DNA from: CAZLHO01 sp964559455
GTDB taxonomy: Bacteria; Krumholzibacteriota; Krumholzibacteriia; LZORAL124-64-63
Direction of reading: 5' to 3'
Assembly: GCA_964559455.1 (NCBI GenBank)
Contig: CAZLHO010000008.1
Coordinates: 11,811 to 75,810 of the forward strand
DNA: 64,000 nucleotides
Positions 8,987 to 15,469 of this stretch are shown piece by piece. The position numbers and the translations under genes are program-made. The notes beneath the pieces were generated by a model. The model did not search any database and was not told the origin of the DNA. It saw only the letters and a program-made list of their open reading frames with translations. Positions within the stretch are counted from its first letter, which is position 1. Every line of letters starts with the position of its first letter.

Positions 8987-9456
8987 GGCCTCCGCTCCCC
9001 GGCGGTGGCGGTGGCGATGCTGCCGCCCCCACCCCCGACGGCGGCCAGGATCCGGTCCAAGACGGCGAGCTGGCGCTCCTTCGCCGGCCTGTCGATCAGG
9101 ACCACGTTGGTTCCCGGTGCGTCGGGGGTGATCAGGCCGAGTTCCGTCTCGGCCCGGGCGACGACGTTCTCCCGCGCCGAGGCGCGGTTCCAGCGCTGTT
9201 CGAGACGACCCAGCTTCGCCTCGAGATAATCCTTCTCCTGCTGCAGACCCTCGATGCGCCGGCGCTCGCCGACCACGGAGTTCGACAGCGCGACCAGCGA
9301 GCACGAGGCCAGCGACAGCAGCACGCCGGCCAGGACGACCCGCAGGACGGTGCAGCCGGCGACCCGACGCGAGCGGGCCATCGTGCCGCGCCAGGCCCCG
9401 CGCGGGGCGGGGGCGGCGCAGGCGGAACGGGCGGCGAGACGGATCCCGAGATTCAT
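8983..9456 (-). CDS. ftsL: FtsL-like divisome protein
   Basis: Small bitopic membrane protein between rsmH and ftsI, the position of ftsL in dcw clusters. 157 aa from ATG 9456, which overlaps the rsmH stop as ATGA. A basic N-terminus is followed by one hydrophobic segment around residues 37-58, then a predicted coiled coil (RRRIEGLQQEKDYLEAKLGR) and a conserved-looking RAETELGLITPDAPGTNVV stretch like the AEELGM motif of FtsL/DivIC proteins. It should form a periplasmic complex with FtsQ and FtsB that activates FtsWI. FtsL sequences diverge strongly, so the name rests on topology plus position. A second ATG 26 residues in is a possible alternative start. Confidence 0.8.
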   Translation of the reverse strand: MNLGIRLAARSACAAPAPRGAWRGTMARSRRVAGCTVLRVVLAGVLLSLASCSLVALSNSVVGERRRIEGLQQEKDYLEAKLGRLEQRWNRASARENVVARAETELGLITPDAPGTNVVLIDRPAKERQLAVLDRILAAVGGGGGSIATATAGERRP

Positions 9457-10376
9457 GACACCCTCTCCCCCGCCCGGAGCCTGGCGCTGCGGGCGCGCGG
9501 GTTGACGGCCACCTCGTCGGCGTCGGCGACCACCGGCCGGCGGGTCAAAGCCCGCATCGTGCGCCGGTGGCCGCAGGTGCAGGCCGGCAGTTCCGGCGGA
9601 CAGAGGCAGTCGCGCGATTCGCGGGCCAGCCATTGCTTGACGAGACGATCCTCGAGCGAGTGATAGGCGATGACGACGATGCGCCCGCCGGGGCGCAGGC
9701 ATCCGGGAGCGGCCGCGAGGGCCTCGGCCAGCGCGCCGAGCTCGTCGTTGACGGCGATGCGCAGCGCCTGGAAGACCCGGCTCAGCGAGGCGCTCAGGTG
9801 CGGGCCCCTGCCGACGGCGCCGGCGACGATCTCGCGCAGCACCGACGTGGTCGTCACGGGAGCCTCGCCGCGGGCGGCGACCAGCGCCCGGGCGATGCGT
9901 CGCGACGCCCGCTCCTCGCCGAAGCGCCAGATGACGTCGGCGATCCCGGCCTCGTCCAGCCGGGCGAGCAGGTCGGCCGCGGACTCCCCCCGGCCGTCGT
10001 CGAAGCGCAGGTCCAGCGGGCCCTCGGCCCGGTAGCTGAACCCCTTCGCGGGTTCGTCCAGCTGCCGGCTGCTGACGCCCAGGTCGAGCAGGATGCCGTC
10101 GGCGGAATCCCATCCGGCCTCGGCCAGTGCGGCGGGCAGGTCCCGGAACGAGCCCTGGCGGCAGCGCAGCCGCGGCTGCGATGACGCGAGGGCGCGGCAG
10201 GCCCCCACGGCCTCCGAGTCCAGGTCCAGGCCCAGCACCTCGCCGCCGGCGGCCAGCAGGACGCCGGCGTGCCCCCCGAAGCCGAAGGTGCCGTCGACGA
10301 TCCGCTTTCCCGGCGCGGGCTCGAGCAGCTCGGCGGTCCGATCCCGCAGGACGGGCACGTGCGCCGCAGCGCTCAT
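9453..10376 (-). CDS. rsmH: RsmH (MraW), 16S rRNA m4C1402 methyltransferase
   Basis: SAM-dependent methyltransferase that N4-methylates C1402 in the decoding centre of 16S rRNA. 307 aa, normal length. The protein begins with HVPVLRDRTAELL, the family's standard N-terminus, followed by the SAM-binding motif VDGTFGFGGHA at ~28-38, LDLGVSSRQLD near 100 and YHSLEDRLVK near 220. The C-terminus has a CPPELPACTCG stretch common in RsmH. ATG 10376 overlaps the STAS gene stop as ATGA, so translation of the two is probably coupled. Confidence 0.96.
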   Translation of the reverse strand: MSAAAHVPVLRDRTAELLEPAPGKRIVDGTFGFGGHAGVLLAAGGEVLGLDLDSEAVGACRALASSQPRLRCRQGSFRDLPAALAEAGWDSADGILLDLGVSSRQLDEPAKGFSYRAEGPLDLRFDDGRGESAADLLARLDEAGIADVIWRFGEERASRRIARALVAARGEAPVTTTSVLREIVAGAVGRGPHLSASLSRVFQALRIAVNDELGALAEALAAAPGCLRPGGRIVVIAYHSLEDRLVKQWLARESRDCLCPPELPACTCGHRRTMRALTRRPVVADADEVAVNPRARSARLRAGERVS

Positions 10377-10750
10377 ATCCGCCTCGCCCCGCGCCGGCGC
10401 AGACCGCCGGCCAACGGCAGGGCGCCGACCAGGAGGATCGACTTGAGGTAGGCGCTCCAGCGGTCGAGCAGCAGTTCGTGACCGAACTCCCGCAGCTGGT
10501 GGTTCCAGGCGGTGAGCAGGGGGACGGCGCGGAAATCGAGGTGCTTGAGACGGCTGCCGTCGAGCTCGACGCGTCGCCCGCGCCGGCTGAGGTGGGGCGC
10601 GGCCCGCCTGATGACCTGGGCGAGGCCGCGCCGGTCGAGGTTGCCGAAGAGAGCGACCCGGACGGTCCGCCCCTGGTCCCTGATCTCGAAGTCCAGATCC
10701 CCCTGCAGGACCTGGAATGGTGCGGACCGTCGGGTCAGCTCTCTCGGCAT
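10373..10750 (-). CDS. Small STAS-domain protein inside the dcw cluster
   Basis: 125-aa protein inserted between mraZ and rsmH. ATG 10750 is preceded by GGGGAAGGA with good spacing. The fold pattern matches STAS domains: DFEIRDQGRTVRVALFGNLD, then RRGRRVELDGSRLKHLDFRAV, then a helix LLTAWNHQLREFGHELLL. STAS proteins include anti-sigma-factor antagonists and MlaB. In antagonists the loop after the central strand carries a phosphorylated Ser/Thr; here it reads LKHLDFRAV with no Ser/Thr, so phospho-switching looks unlikely. The C-terminus has a hydrophobic stretch (SILLVGALPLAGG) that may touch the membrane. Function unknown; co-expression with division genes is inferred from the ATGA overlap. 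Confidence 0.75.
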   Translation of the reverse strand: MPRELTRRSAPFQVLQGDLDFEIRDQGRTVRVALFGNLDRRGLAQVIRRAAPHLSRRGRRVELDGSRLKHLDFRAVPLLTAWNHQLREFGHELLLDRWSAYLKSILLVGALPLAGGLRRRGARRI

Positions 10751-10851
10751 CCGGGTTCCTTCCCCTGGCTGCGACCGCCGCTCCGTCGGCGACCGTCGGG
10801 CTCCATCCCTCGTGACCGGGCCGGCGTTCCTTCGCCGACCCAAGGCGGGGC

Positions 10852-11325
10852 CTAGAACAGGAATTCGTCCATGAAATCCTGATCCGGGCCGGGCAGCTCG
10901 CGCTGCTTGGCGGCGAAGACCTCGGGATCCCACAACTCCATGTAGTGGCCCATCCCGACGGCGAGGACGCGCTTGGCGACCCCCGCCTCCTTCAGGAACT
11001 CCTGCGGCACCGTGACCCGTCCCTGGGCGTCGGGCGCCAGTTCCGAACTGTCGGCGCTGATCCGGCGCAGCTGCGCCCGCCAGTCGCGCGACGAGTTCTG
11101 CCGCTTGATGCGGTTGAAGGCCTTCACCCACTCCTCGCGGGGGAAAAGGGCCAGGTTCCCGTCCTGGCCGCGCATGACGACGTACTTCTCGTCCTCGGCG
11201 GGTCCCCCGCCGCGACGGAAGCGGAACGGCAGGTTGAACCGGCCCTTGACGTCCACGGCGCGCTCGTAGGCGCCGTGGAAGCAGAAGCCGGTCTCCTGGA
11301 TGTTTCCCTGCCCGTTCTCGTCCAT
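10852..11325 (-). CDS. mraZ: MraZ, dcw cluster transcriptional regulator
   Basis: DNA-binding protein of the AbrB/SpoVT swapped-hairpin family that represses its own dcw operon and usually sits first in it. 157 aa from ATG 11325 with GGAG upstream. Two MraZ repeats are visible: FHGAYERAVDVKGRFNLPFRF (first half near residues 15-35) and LAPDAQGRVTVPQEFL (second half near 95-110). The tail ending in DFMDEFLF is acidic. An in-frame extension to 11421 exists, but it would cover the operator and promoter and is rejected. Operators lie immediately upstream. Confidence 0.93.
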   Translation of the reverse strand: MDENGQGNIQETGFCFHGAYERAVDVKGRFNLPFRFRRGGGPAEDEKYVVMRGQDGNLALFPREEWVKAFNRIKRQNSSRDWRAQLRRISADSSELAPDAQGRVTVPQEFLKEAGVAKRVLAVGMGHYMELWDPEVFAAKQRELPGPDQDFMDEFLF

Positions 11326-11360
11326 ATCCCCCGAACTCCAGGCTGCGTAGTGAACTCCGT

Positions 11361-11390
11361 TTTCACCACTTTTCACCACTGAGCACCACG
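11361..11390 (-). promoter_or_regulatory. MraZ operator: three 10-bp-spaced GTGGTG boxes
   Basis: Read on the minus strand this is GTGGTG-CTCA, GTGGTG-AAAA, GTGGTG-AAAA: three hexamers spaced exactly one helical turn apart. MraZ is known to bind tandem GTGG/TGGG-type repeats with 10-bp periodicity in front of its own gene. The boxes lie just downstream of the -10, across the expected start of transcription, so bound MraZ would block initiation or promoter clearance. Confidence 0.85.
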
Positions 11391-11392
11391 AG

Positions 11393-11421
11393 ACTTTATG
11401 ATGGCCCCATTGGGGTGTCAA
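11393..11421 (-). promoter_or_regulatory. dcw operon promoter (TTGACA-N17-TAAAGT)
   Basis: A consensus -35 TTGACA at 11421-11416 and a -10 TAAAGT at 11398-11393 are separated by exactly 17 bases on the minus strand, in front of mraZ. The spacer contains the palindrome CCCCAATGGGG. Transcription would start near 11386, inside the MraZ boxes. This is probably the main promoter for the cluster that follows. Confidence 0.8.
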
Positions 11422-11661
11422 GACGCTTCTGCCGGAATCCCCGCCCCCGACGCCGGGGCGAAGCCCGAAAATCCAAAGGCCGCCGGCCGGTCCTGTCGGG
11501 TCGAAAATTCAAGTCATTGAAAAATAATCACATAGGAGACCATTGCGACGTCGCCGGGCGGGACGAAAAAAATTCGCTTCGGGCGCCGGATCGCGGGAGC
11601 TCAGCTTTCCCGGAGCCGTACACAATCGGACGGGATCCATAAGGAATTGTATTCCAAGGAA
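11422..11661. other. Intergenic stretch between flippase and mraZ
   Basis: 240 bases without a gene and visibly AT-richer than its surroundings. It holds a direct repeat AAGGAATT at 11641-11648 and 11656-11663 with a short hairpin GGAAT-TGT-ATTCC at 11643-11655, a run of seven A (T on the minus strand) near 11567, and a 5-bp GC hairpin CCCCG/CGGGG at 11445-11458 just upstream of the mraZ promoter. None makes a clean terminator, and I see no small gene here. Confidence 0.5.
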
Positions 11662-12972
11662 TTAACTGGAGAGAAAATCGCCGCGTCGCAGCCGGAGGAT
11701 CGACCCCAGCCCCAGCCCCGAGACGCGCCGGAAACGCGCCACCATCAGGGCGCTGCCGACGGCGTAGGCCAGGGTCGAGGCCCAGGCGGCGCCGACGATG
11801 CCGTGGCGAGGGATCAGCAACAGACCGGCGACGACGTTCACGGCCACGGTGACGCCGCTGGCCTGGGTGTTCCAGGCGGGGCGGCCGCGGCCGATGAAGT
11901 TCCCGGCGAGCACCGAACCGGCGGCGAAGACGACGATGCCCGGCAGCAGGGCGCGCAGGGCGGGAACCGCTCCGGCGAAGGCGGGCGGGAAGAGGAGGGT
12001 CAGCAGCGGCTTGGCGAAGAGGGCGAGCCCGGCGGCCGCGACGGCGGTCGTCGCCAGGCCGATGCGAACGGCGCGGGCGGCCAGGCGGTCGCGGTCCCTC
12101 TCCCCCGCGTCGGCGCCGCCCCGGGCGCCGGCCGCGAAGACCATCACCGGCTGCAGGGCGTTGGGCAGCAGCCAGAGCAGCTCGCCGACCAGCACCGCCA
12201 CCGAGTAGACGCCGACCGCGGCCGCACCGTGCCAGGCAGCCACCAGGGCCAGGTCCAGGCGCAGGTGCAGCAGCGACGCCACCGACGAGAGCTGTCCCAC
12301 CCAACCGGCGCGCAGGGTGCGCCCGATCACCCGCCGCAGTCCGGGCTCCGGTCCGGCCGGCGCCGCCCCGGGCCGACGCTCCCGGAAGACCAGCGCCGCC
12401 GCGGTAGCGGCCGCGGCCAGCTGCGCGCCGCCGTAGGCCAGCACGGCGCCGGCGAGCCCCAGGGCCCCCGCCGCGGCCAGCGTCGCCAGGACGGCCAGGT
12501 GCAGCACCGCGCGGCCCAGGTTCGTCAGCGGCCCGACCAGCAGGCGGCCCAGGGCGAGCAGGTCGTAGAAGACGATGTCGAAGGCGAGCAGGGCGGCGCA
12601 GGCCAGCAGGGCGGCCGCAGCCAGGGCGGGATCCCAACCCAGATGCTGCCGCGCCGGTGCGTCCAGGCCCAGCCGCCACGCCGCAGCGCCGGCGACCCCG
12701 ACCAGGACGGCGACGTGCAGGAACCAGAGGGCCTGGGCGCGCAGCCGGCGCCGCGGCGCGATCCCGCCCTGACGCAGGGGCGGCACCGCGGCCAGGCCCA
12801 TCCCGCCGTTGGCCAGGGCGGCGACCAGCAGCACGGCGGTCACGGTCAGGCTGTAGTGGCCCTGGCCCACGGGACCGAGGGCGCGCGCGATCAGCAACCC
12901 GCAGAGCGCATTGACCCCGGCCTGACCCACGCGGCTGGCCAGGATCTCCCCGCCGGTGCGCAGCAGCTTCAC
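11662..12972 (-). CDS. Oligosaccharide flippase family protein (Wzx/MATE-like)
   Basis: Polytopic inner-membrane protein of the polysaccharide biosynthesis/flippase family, expected to move lipid-linked glycans across the membrane. I start at GTG 12972, overlapping the GNAT gene stop as GTGA (436 aa). Around twelve hydrophobic segments are visible. The N-terminus LLRTGGEILASRVGQAGVNAL and the pattern LIARALGPVGQGHYSLTV match the start of Wzx-type proteins, which typically read LGPEGYGxY. It closes the glycan cluster. The substrate cannot be told from sequence. Confidence 0.85.
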   Translation of the reverse strand: MKLLRTGGEILASRVGQAGVNALCGLLIARALGPVGQGHYSLTVTAVLLVAALANGGMGLAAVPPLRQGGIAPRRRLRAQALWFLHVAVLVGVAGAAAWRLGLDAPARQHLGWDPALAAAALLACAALLAFDIVFYDLLALGRLLVGPLTNLGRAVLHLAVLATLAAAGALGLAGAVLAYGGAQLAAAATAAALVFRERRPGAAPAGPEPGLRRVIGRTLRAGWVGQLSSVASLLHLRLDLALVAAWHGAAAVGVYSVAVLVGELLWLLPNALQPVMVFAAGARGGADAGERDRDRLAARAVRIGLATTAVAAAGLALFAKPLLTLLFPPAFAGAVPALRALLPGIVVFAAGSVLAGNFIGRGRPAWNTQASGVTVAVNVVAGLLLIPRHGIVGAAWASTLAYAVGSALMVARFRRVSGLGLGSILRLRRGDFLSS

Positions 12973-14027
12973 GACGACCCTCCCGAGCGCAGGAGACGGC
13001 GCAGGCGCGCCAGGGCGCGGTAGGCGGGATGCGCCCATTGGTAGCGGTAGCGGCAGCAGGGCGTGGCGCCGATCAGGTCCTTGAAGCGGGCGACGCCGGT
13101 CAGGTCGCCGTGGCCGCCCAGGTCAAGCCGCGCGGCGCCGCGCCGGCAGGCCTCGACGATATCGGTCCAGATCAGCAGAGCCGCGGGATGCTTGTCGGCG
13201 TGCTCGGGCCGGGAGGTGCCGTGCCAGGCCAGGACCGAATCGCCGCCGGCCAGGTTCAGGTGCGCGCCGATCAGTTCGCCCTCCAGACGGACGCAGCTGA
13301 GCCAGGCCTCCCCCTCCCCGTCGCGCAGCAGGTCCGAGAGCAGCGGCAGGGGCGTGGGCGCGACGCCCCAGCGCCGCGCCGCCGCGACGTGGATGGGATG
13401 GTACTCCGCCGCGACGGCGGGGTCGGTCGTGACCTCGGCCGTGCAGCCGGCGCGCAGGGCGCGGTTGCGCTCCTTGCGCTTGGTCCGGCGCAGCACCGCA
13501 GCGTCGACCTGCTCCGGACCGCCGGTCAGGGGGATCTCGCCGAAAGGCACCTCGCCGCGCCGCGCGCCCCGGTCGGCCAAGGCCGGTCCCAGGATGGGCT
13601 CGCTCCGCGGCGGCAGGACCAGCGACAGCGACAGGGTCCGCGGGGCCGTCGCCAGGCGGTGCAGGCCGCGAGCCAACAGCGACAGAGCGCGGCCAGCGTC
13701 GATGTCCGGCAGGCCGACCTGCAGCAGGGGCGTCCCCGGGGTGCCGGCGTAGCTGCCCTCGAAGGTCAGGAACGGGCCGCGCCGGCGCGCGACCAGCGCC
13801 ATTCCGCCCAGGGGGCGGCCGTCGCGGACGACCAGCAGCCACAGCGGTTCGCGACCGGGAAGGTGGCGGCAGACGGCGCGCAGCCAGGCGGGACGCTGGA
13901 AGAAGGGGATCGCCGAGGCCTCGGCGAGCAGGGTCGACCAGGCGGGCGGCTCGGGCCAGCCCCGCACGACCTCGAGACGGCAGCCGCCGTCGGCGTCGTC
14001 GAGGCGCGGCGCGCCCCCGCCCATCAC
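12969..14027 (-). CDS. GNAT/FemAB-like acetyltransferase (BioF2-like family)
   Basis: 352-aa soluble protein with the layout of the CelD/BioF2-type GNAT family: an N-terminal FFQRPAWLRAV segment, VRDGRPLGGMALV, a lysine/arginine-rich stretch RRTKRKERNRALR near 190, and a C-terminal GNAT half with LEGELIGAHLNLAGGDSVLAWHG, then LLIWTDIVEACRRGAARLDLGG. Relatives often occur in exopolysaccharide clusters and are thought to acylate or aminoacylate glycan precursors. GTG 14027 overlaps the preceding gene's stop as GTGA; ATG at the next codon is equally possible. The substrate is unknown. Confidence 0.75.
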   Translation of the reverse strand: MMGGGAPRLDDADGGCRLEVVRGWPEPPAWSTLLAEASAIPFFQRPAWLRAVCRHLPGREPLWLLVVRDGRPLGGMALVARRRGPFLTFEGSYAGTPGTPLLQVGLPDIDAGRALSLLARGLHRLATAPRTLSLSLVLPPRSEPILGPALADRGARRGEVPFGEIPLTGGPEQVDAAVLRRTKRKERNRALRAGCTAEVTTDPAVAAEYHPIHVAAARRWGVAPTPLPLLSDLLRDGEGEAWLSCVRLEGELIGAHLNLAGGDSVLAWHGTSRPEHADKHPAALLIWTDIVEACRRGAARLDLGGHGDLTGVARFKDLIGATPCCRYRYQWAHPAYRALARLRRLLRSGGSS

Positions 14028-15469
14028 AGCGCCTCGCGGCCGAGAACCCGGGCCAGCTCCCGGCGCACGCCGTCGCGGTCGCCGCGCACGGCCGGATCGC
14101 GCAGCGCCGCCCAGACGGCGTCGGGGTCGAAGGGCGCCGGCGACAGGGGCCGCGCCTTGCGGATCAGGGGATTGTCGCTGGGCTCCAGGATCTCGTCGGG
14201 ACCGTGCAGCGCCTCGTGCAGCTTCTCGCCCGGACGCAGGCCGGTGAAGCGGATGCCGGGCCCCTCGTCCCCGCCTTCGGGATCGTAGCCCGACAGCGCG
14301 AGCAGGTTGCGGGCCAGCTCCAGGATGGACACCGGCTCCCCCATGTCGAGGATGTAGGTGACGCCCTGCTCCCCGAGGACCATCGCCTCGATGACCAGCA
14401 GCACGGCTTCCTTGATCGTCATGAAGTAGCGGGTCATCTCGGGATCGGTGATCGTCAGGGGCCGACCGGCGCGCAGCTGGCGCAGGAACAGCGGCACCAC
14501 CGAGCCGCGACTGCCCAGCACGTTGCCGAAGCGGACCGACATGAAGCGGGTGCCGTTGCCCTGGGCGCCGGCGTGGGCCACCAGCAGCTCGGCCACGCGC
14601 TTGCTGGCGCCCATCACGCTGTGCGGATCGACGGCCTTGTCGGTGGAGATCAACACGAAGCGGCCGGCGCCGGCGCGCGCCGCGTAGCGGATCATGTTGG
14701 CCGTGCCGCCGACGTTGACCTGCACGGCTTCCTCGGGATTCTCCTCCATCAGGGGCACGTGCTTGTGCGCGGCGGCGTGGAAGATCAGGTCCGGCCGGTG
14801 CCGTGCGGCCAGCACGTCCAGCCGCGCCGCGTCGCGGACGTCCGCGATCAGGAGCCGCAGGGCGACATCCCCGCGCAGGGGCTCCAGCTCGGCGGCGATC
14901 TCGAAGATGCTGTTCTCGCCCCTGCCGAGCAGCAGCAGTTCCGCCGGCCCGAGCTGCAGCAGCTGGCGGCAGAGCTCGGCGCCGATCGAACCGCCGGCGC
15001 CGGTGACGAGCACGCTGCGGCCGGCCACCGCGGCCCGGGCGTCGCCGGCGCGCAGGGTCGCGCTCTCGCGGCCCAGCAGGTCCTCGGGCGCGACCGGCCG
15101 GACCTGCGCGAAGGTCACGTCGCCCTCGATGATGGCGCGGATTCCGGGCACGATCCGGAAGGGCAGGCCGGCCCGCCGGCTCAGCAGGACCAGGCGGCGG
15201 ATCAGGGCGCCGCCGGCGGTGGGAATGGCGATCAGGATCTCGTCCGCGGCGGAGTTGCGGGCGGCCGCCACCAGATCGTCGGTGGGCCCGAGCACGGGCA
15301 GCCCGGCCACCTCGGTCCCGACCAGGGCGGGATCGTCGTCCAGGAAACCCACGGCCTCGACCGCATAGCCGTCGCGCCGCAGTTCCTCGACGAGCGCGCG
15401 GCCGGCCTCGCCGGCGCCGACGACCAGCAGCCGCCGGGGAGCTTCGATCCCGTTCCCGGCAGGGCTCAC
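14024..15469 (-). CDS. CapD/PglF-type UDP-sugar 4,6-dehydratase, without membrane domain
   Basis: Nucleotide-sugar dehydratase/epimerase of the FlaA1-CapD-PglF group. I start at GTG 15469 (GTGA overlap), giving 481 aa. An N-terminal CoA-binding_3-like Rossmann domain (RRLLVVGAGEAGRALVEEL, residues ~12-30) precedes the SDR domain with SVLVTGAGGSIGAELCRQLL near 155, HAAAHKHVPLMEENP near 235, and STDKAVDPHSVMGASKR near 280, where the family's Thr-Asp, Met and Lys catalytic residues are present. Most long members have four N-terminal membrane helices; these are absent here. It likely makes a 4-keto-6-deoxy UDP-HexNAc for the glycan. Confidence 0.85.
   Translation of the reverse strand: MSPAGNGIEAPRRLLVVGAGEAGRALVEELRRDGYAVEAVGFLDDDPALVGTEVAGLPVLGPTDDLVAAARNSAADEILIAIPTAGGALIRRLVLLSRRAGLPFRIVPGIRAIIEGDVTFAQVRPVAPEDLLGRESATLRAGDARAAVAGRSVLVTGAGGSIGAELCRQLLQLGPAELLLLGRGENSIFEIAAELEPLRGDVALRLLIADVRDAARLDVLAARHRPDLIFHAAAHKHVPLMEENPEEAVQVNVGGTANMIRYAARAGAGRFVLISTDKAVDPHSVMGASKRVAELLVAHAGAQGNGTRFMSVRFGNVLGSRGSVVPLFLRQLRAGRPLTITDPEMTRYFMTIKEAVLLVIEAMVLGEQGVTYILDMGEPVSILELARNLLALSGYDPEGGDEGPGIRFTGLRPGEKLHEALHGPDEILEPSDNPLIRKARPLSPAPFDPDAVWAALRDPAVRGDRDGVRRELARVLGREAL

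Noticed and set aside
5352..9032. A 1226-codon minus-strand frame that could suggest a large fusion ending in MurE.
   Set aside because: Upstream of 6884 the translation is Arg/Pro-rich and out of frame with ftsI, which occupies that DNA. MurE begins at ATG 6884.
11560..11600. T-run (minus strand) after the flippase gene as an intrinsic terminator.
   Set aside because: No stable GC stem directly precedes the seven T residues; the nearest pairing is four base pairs.
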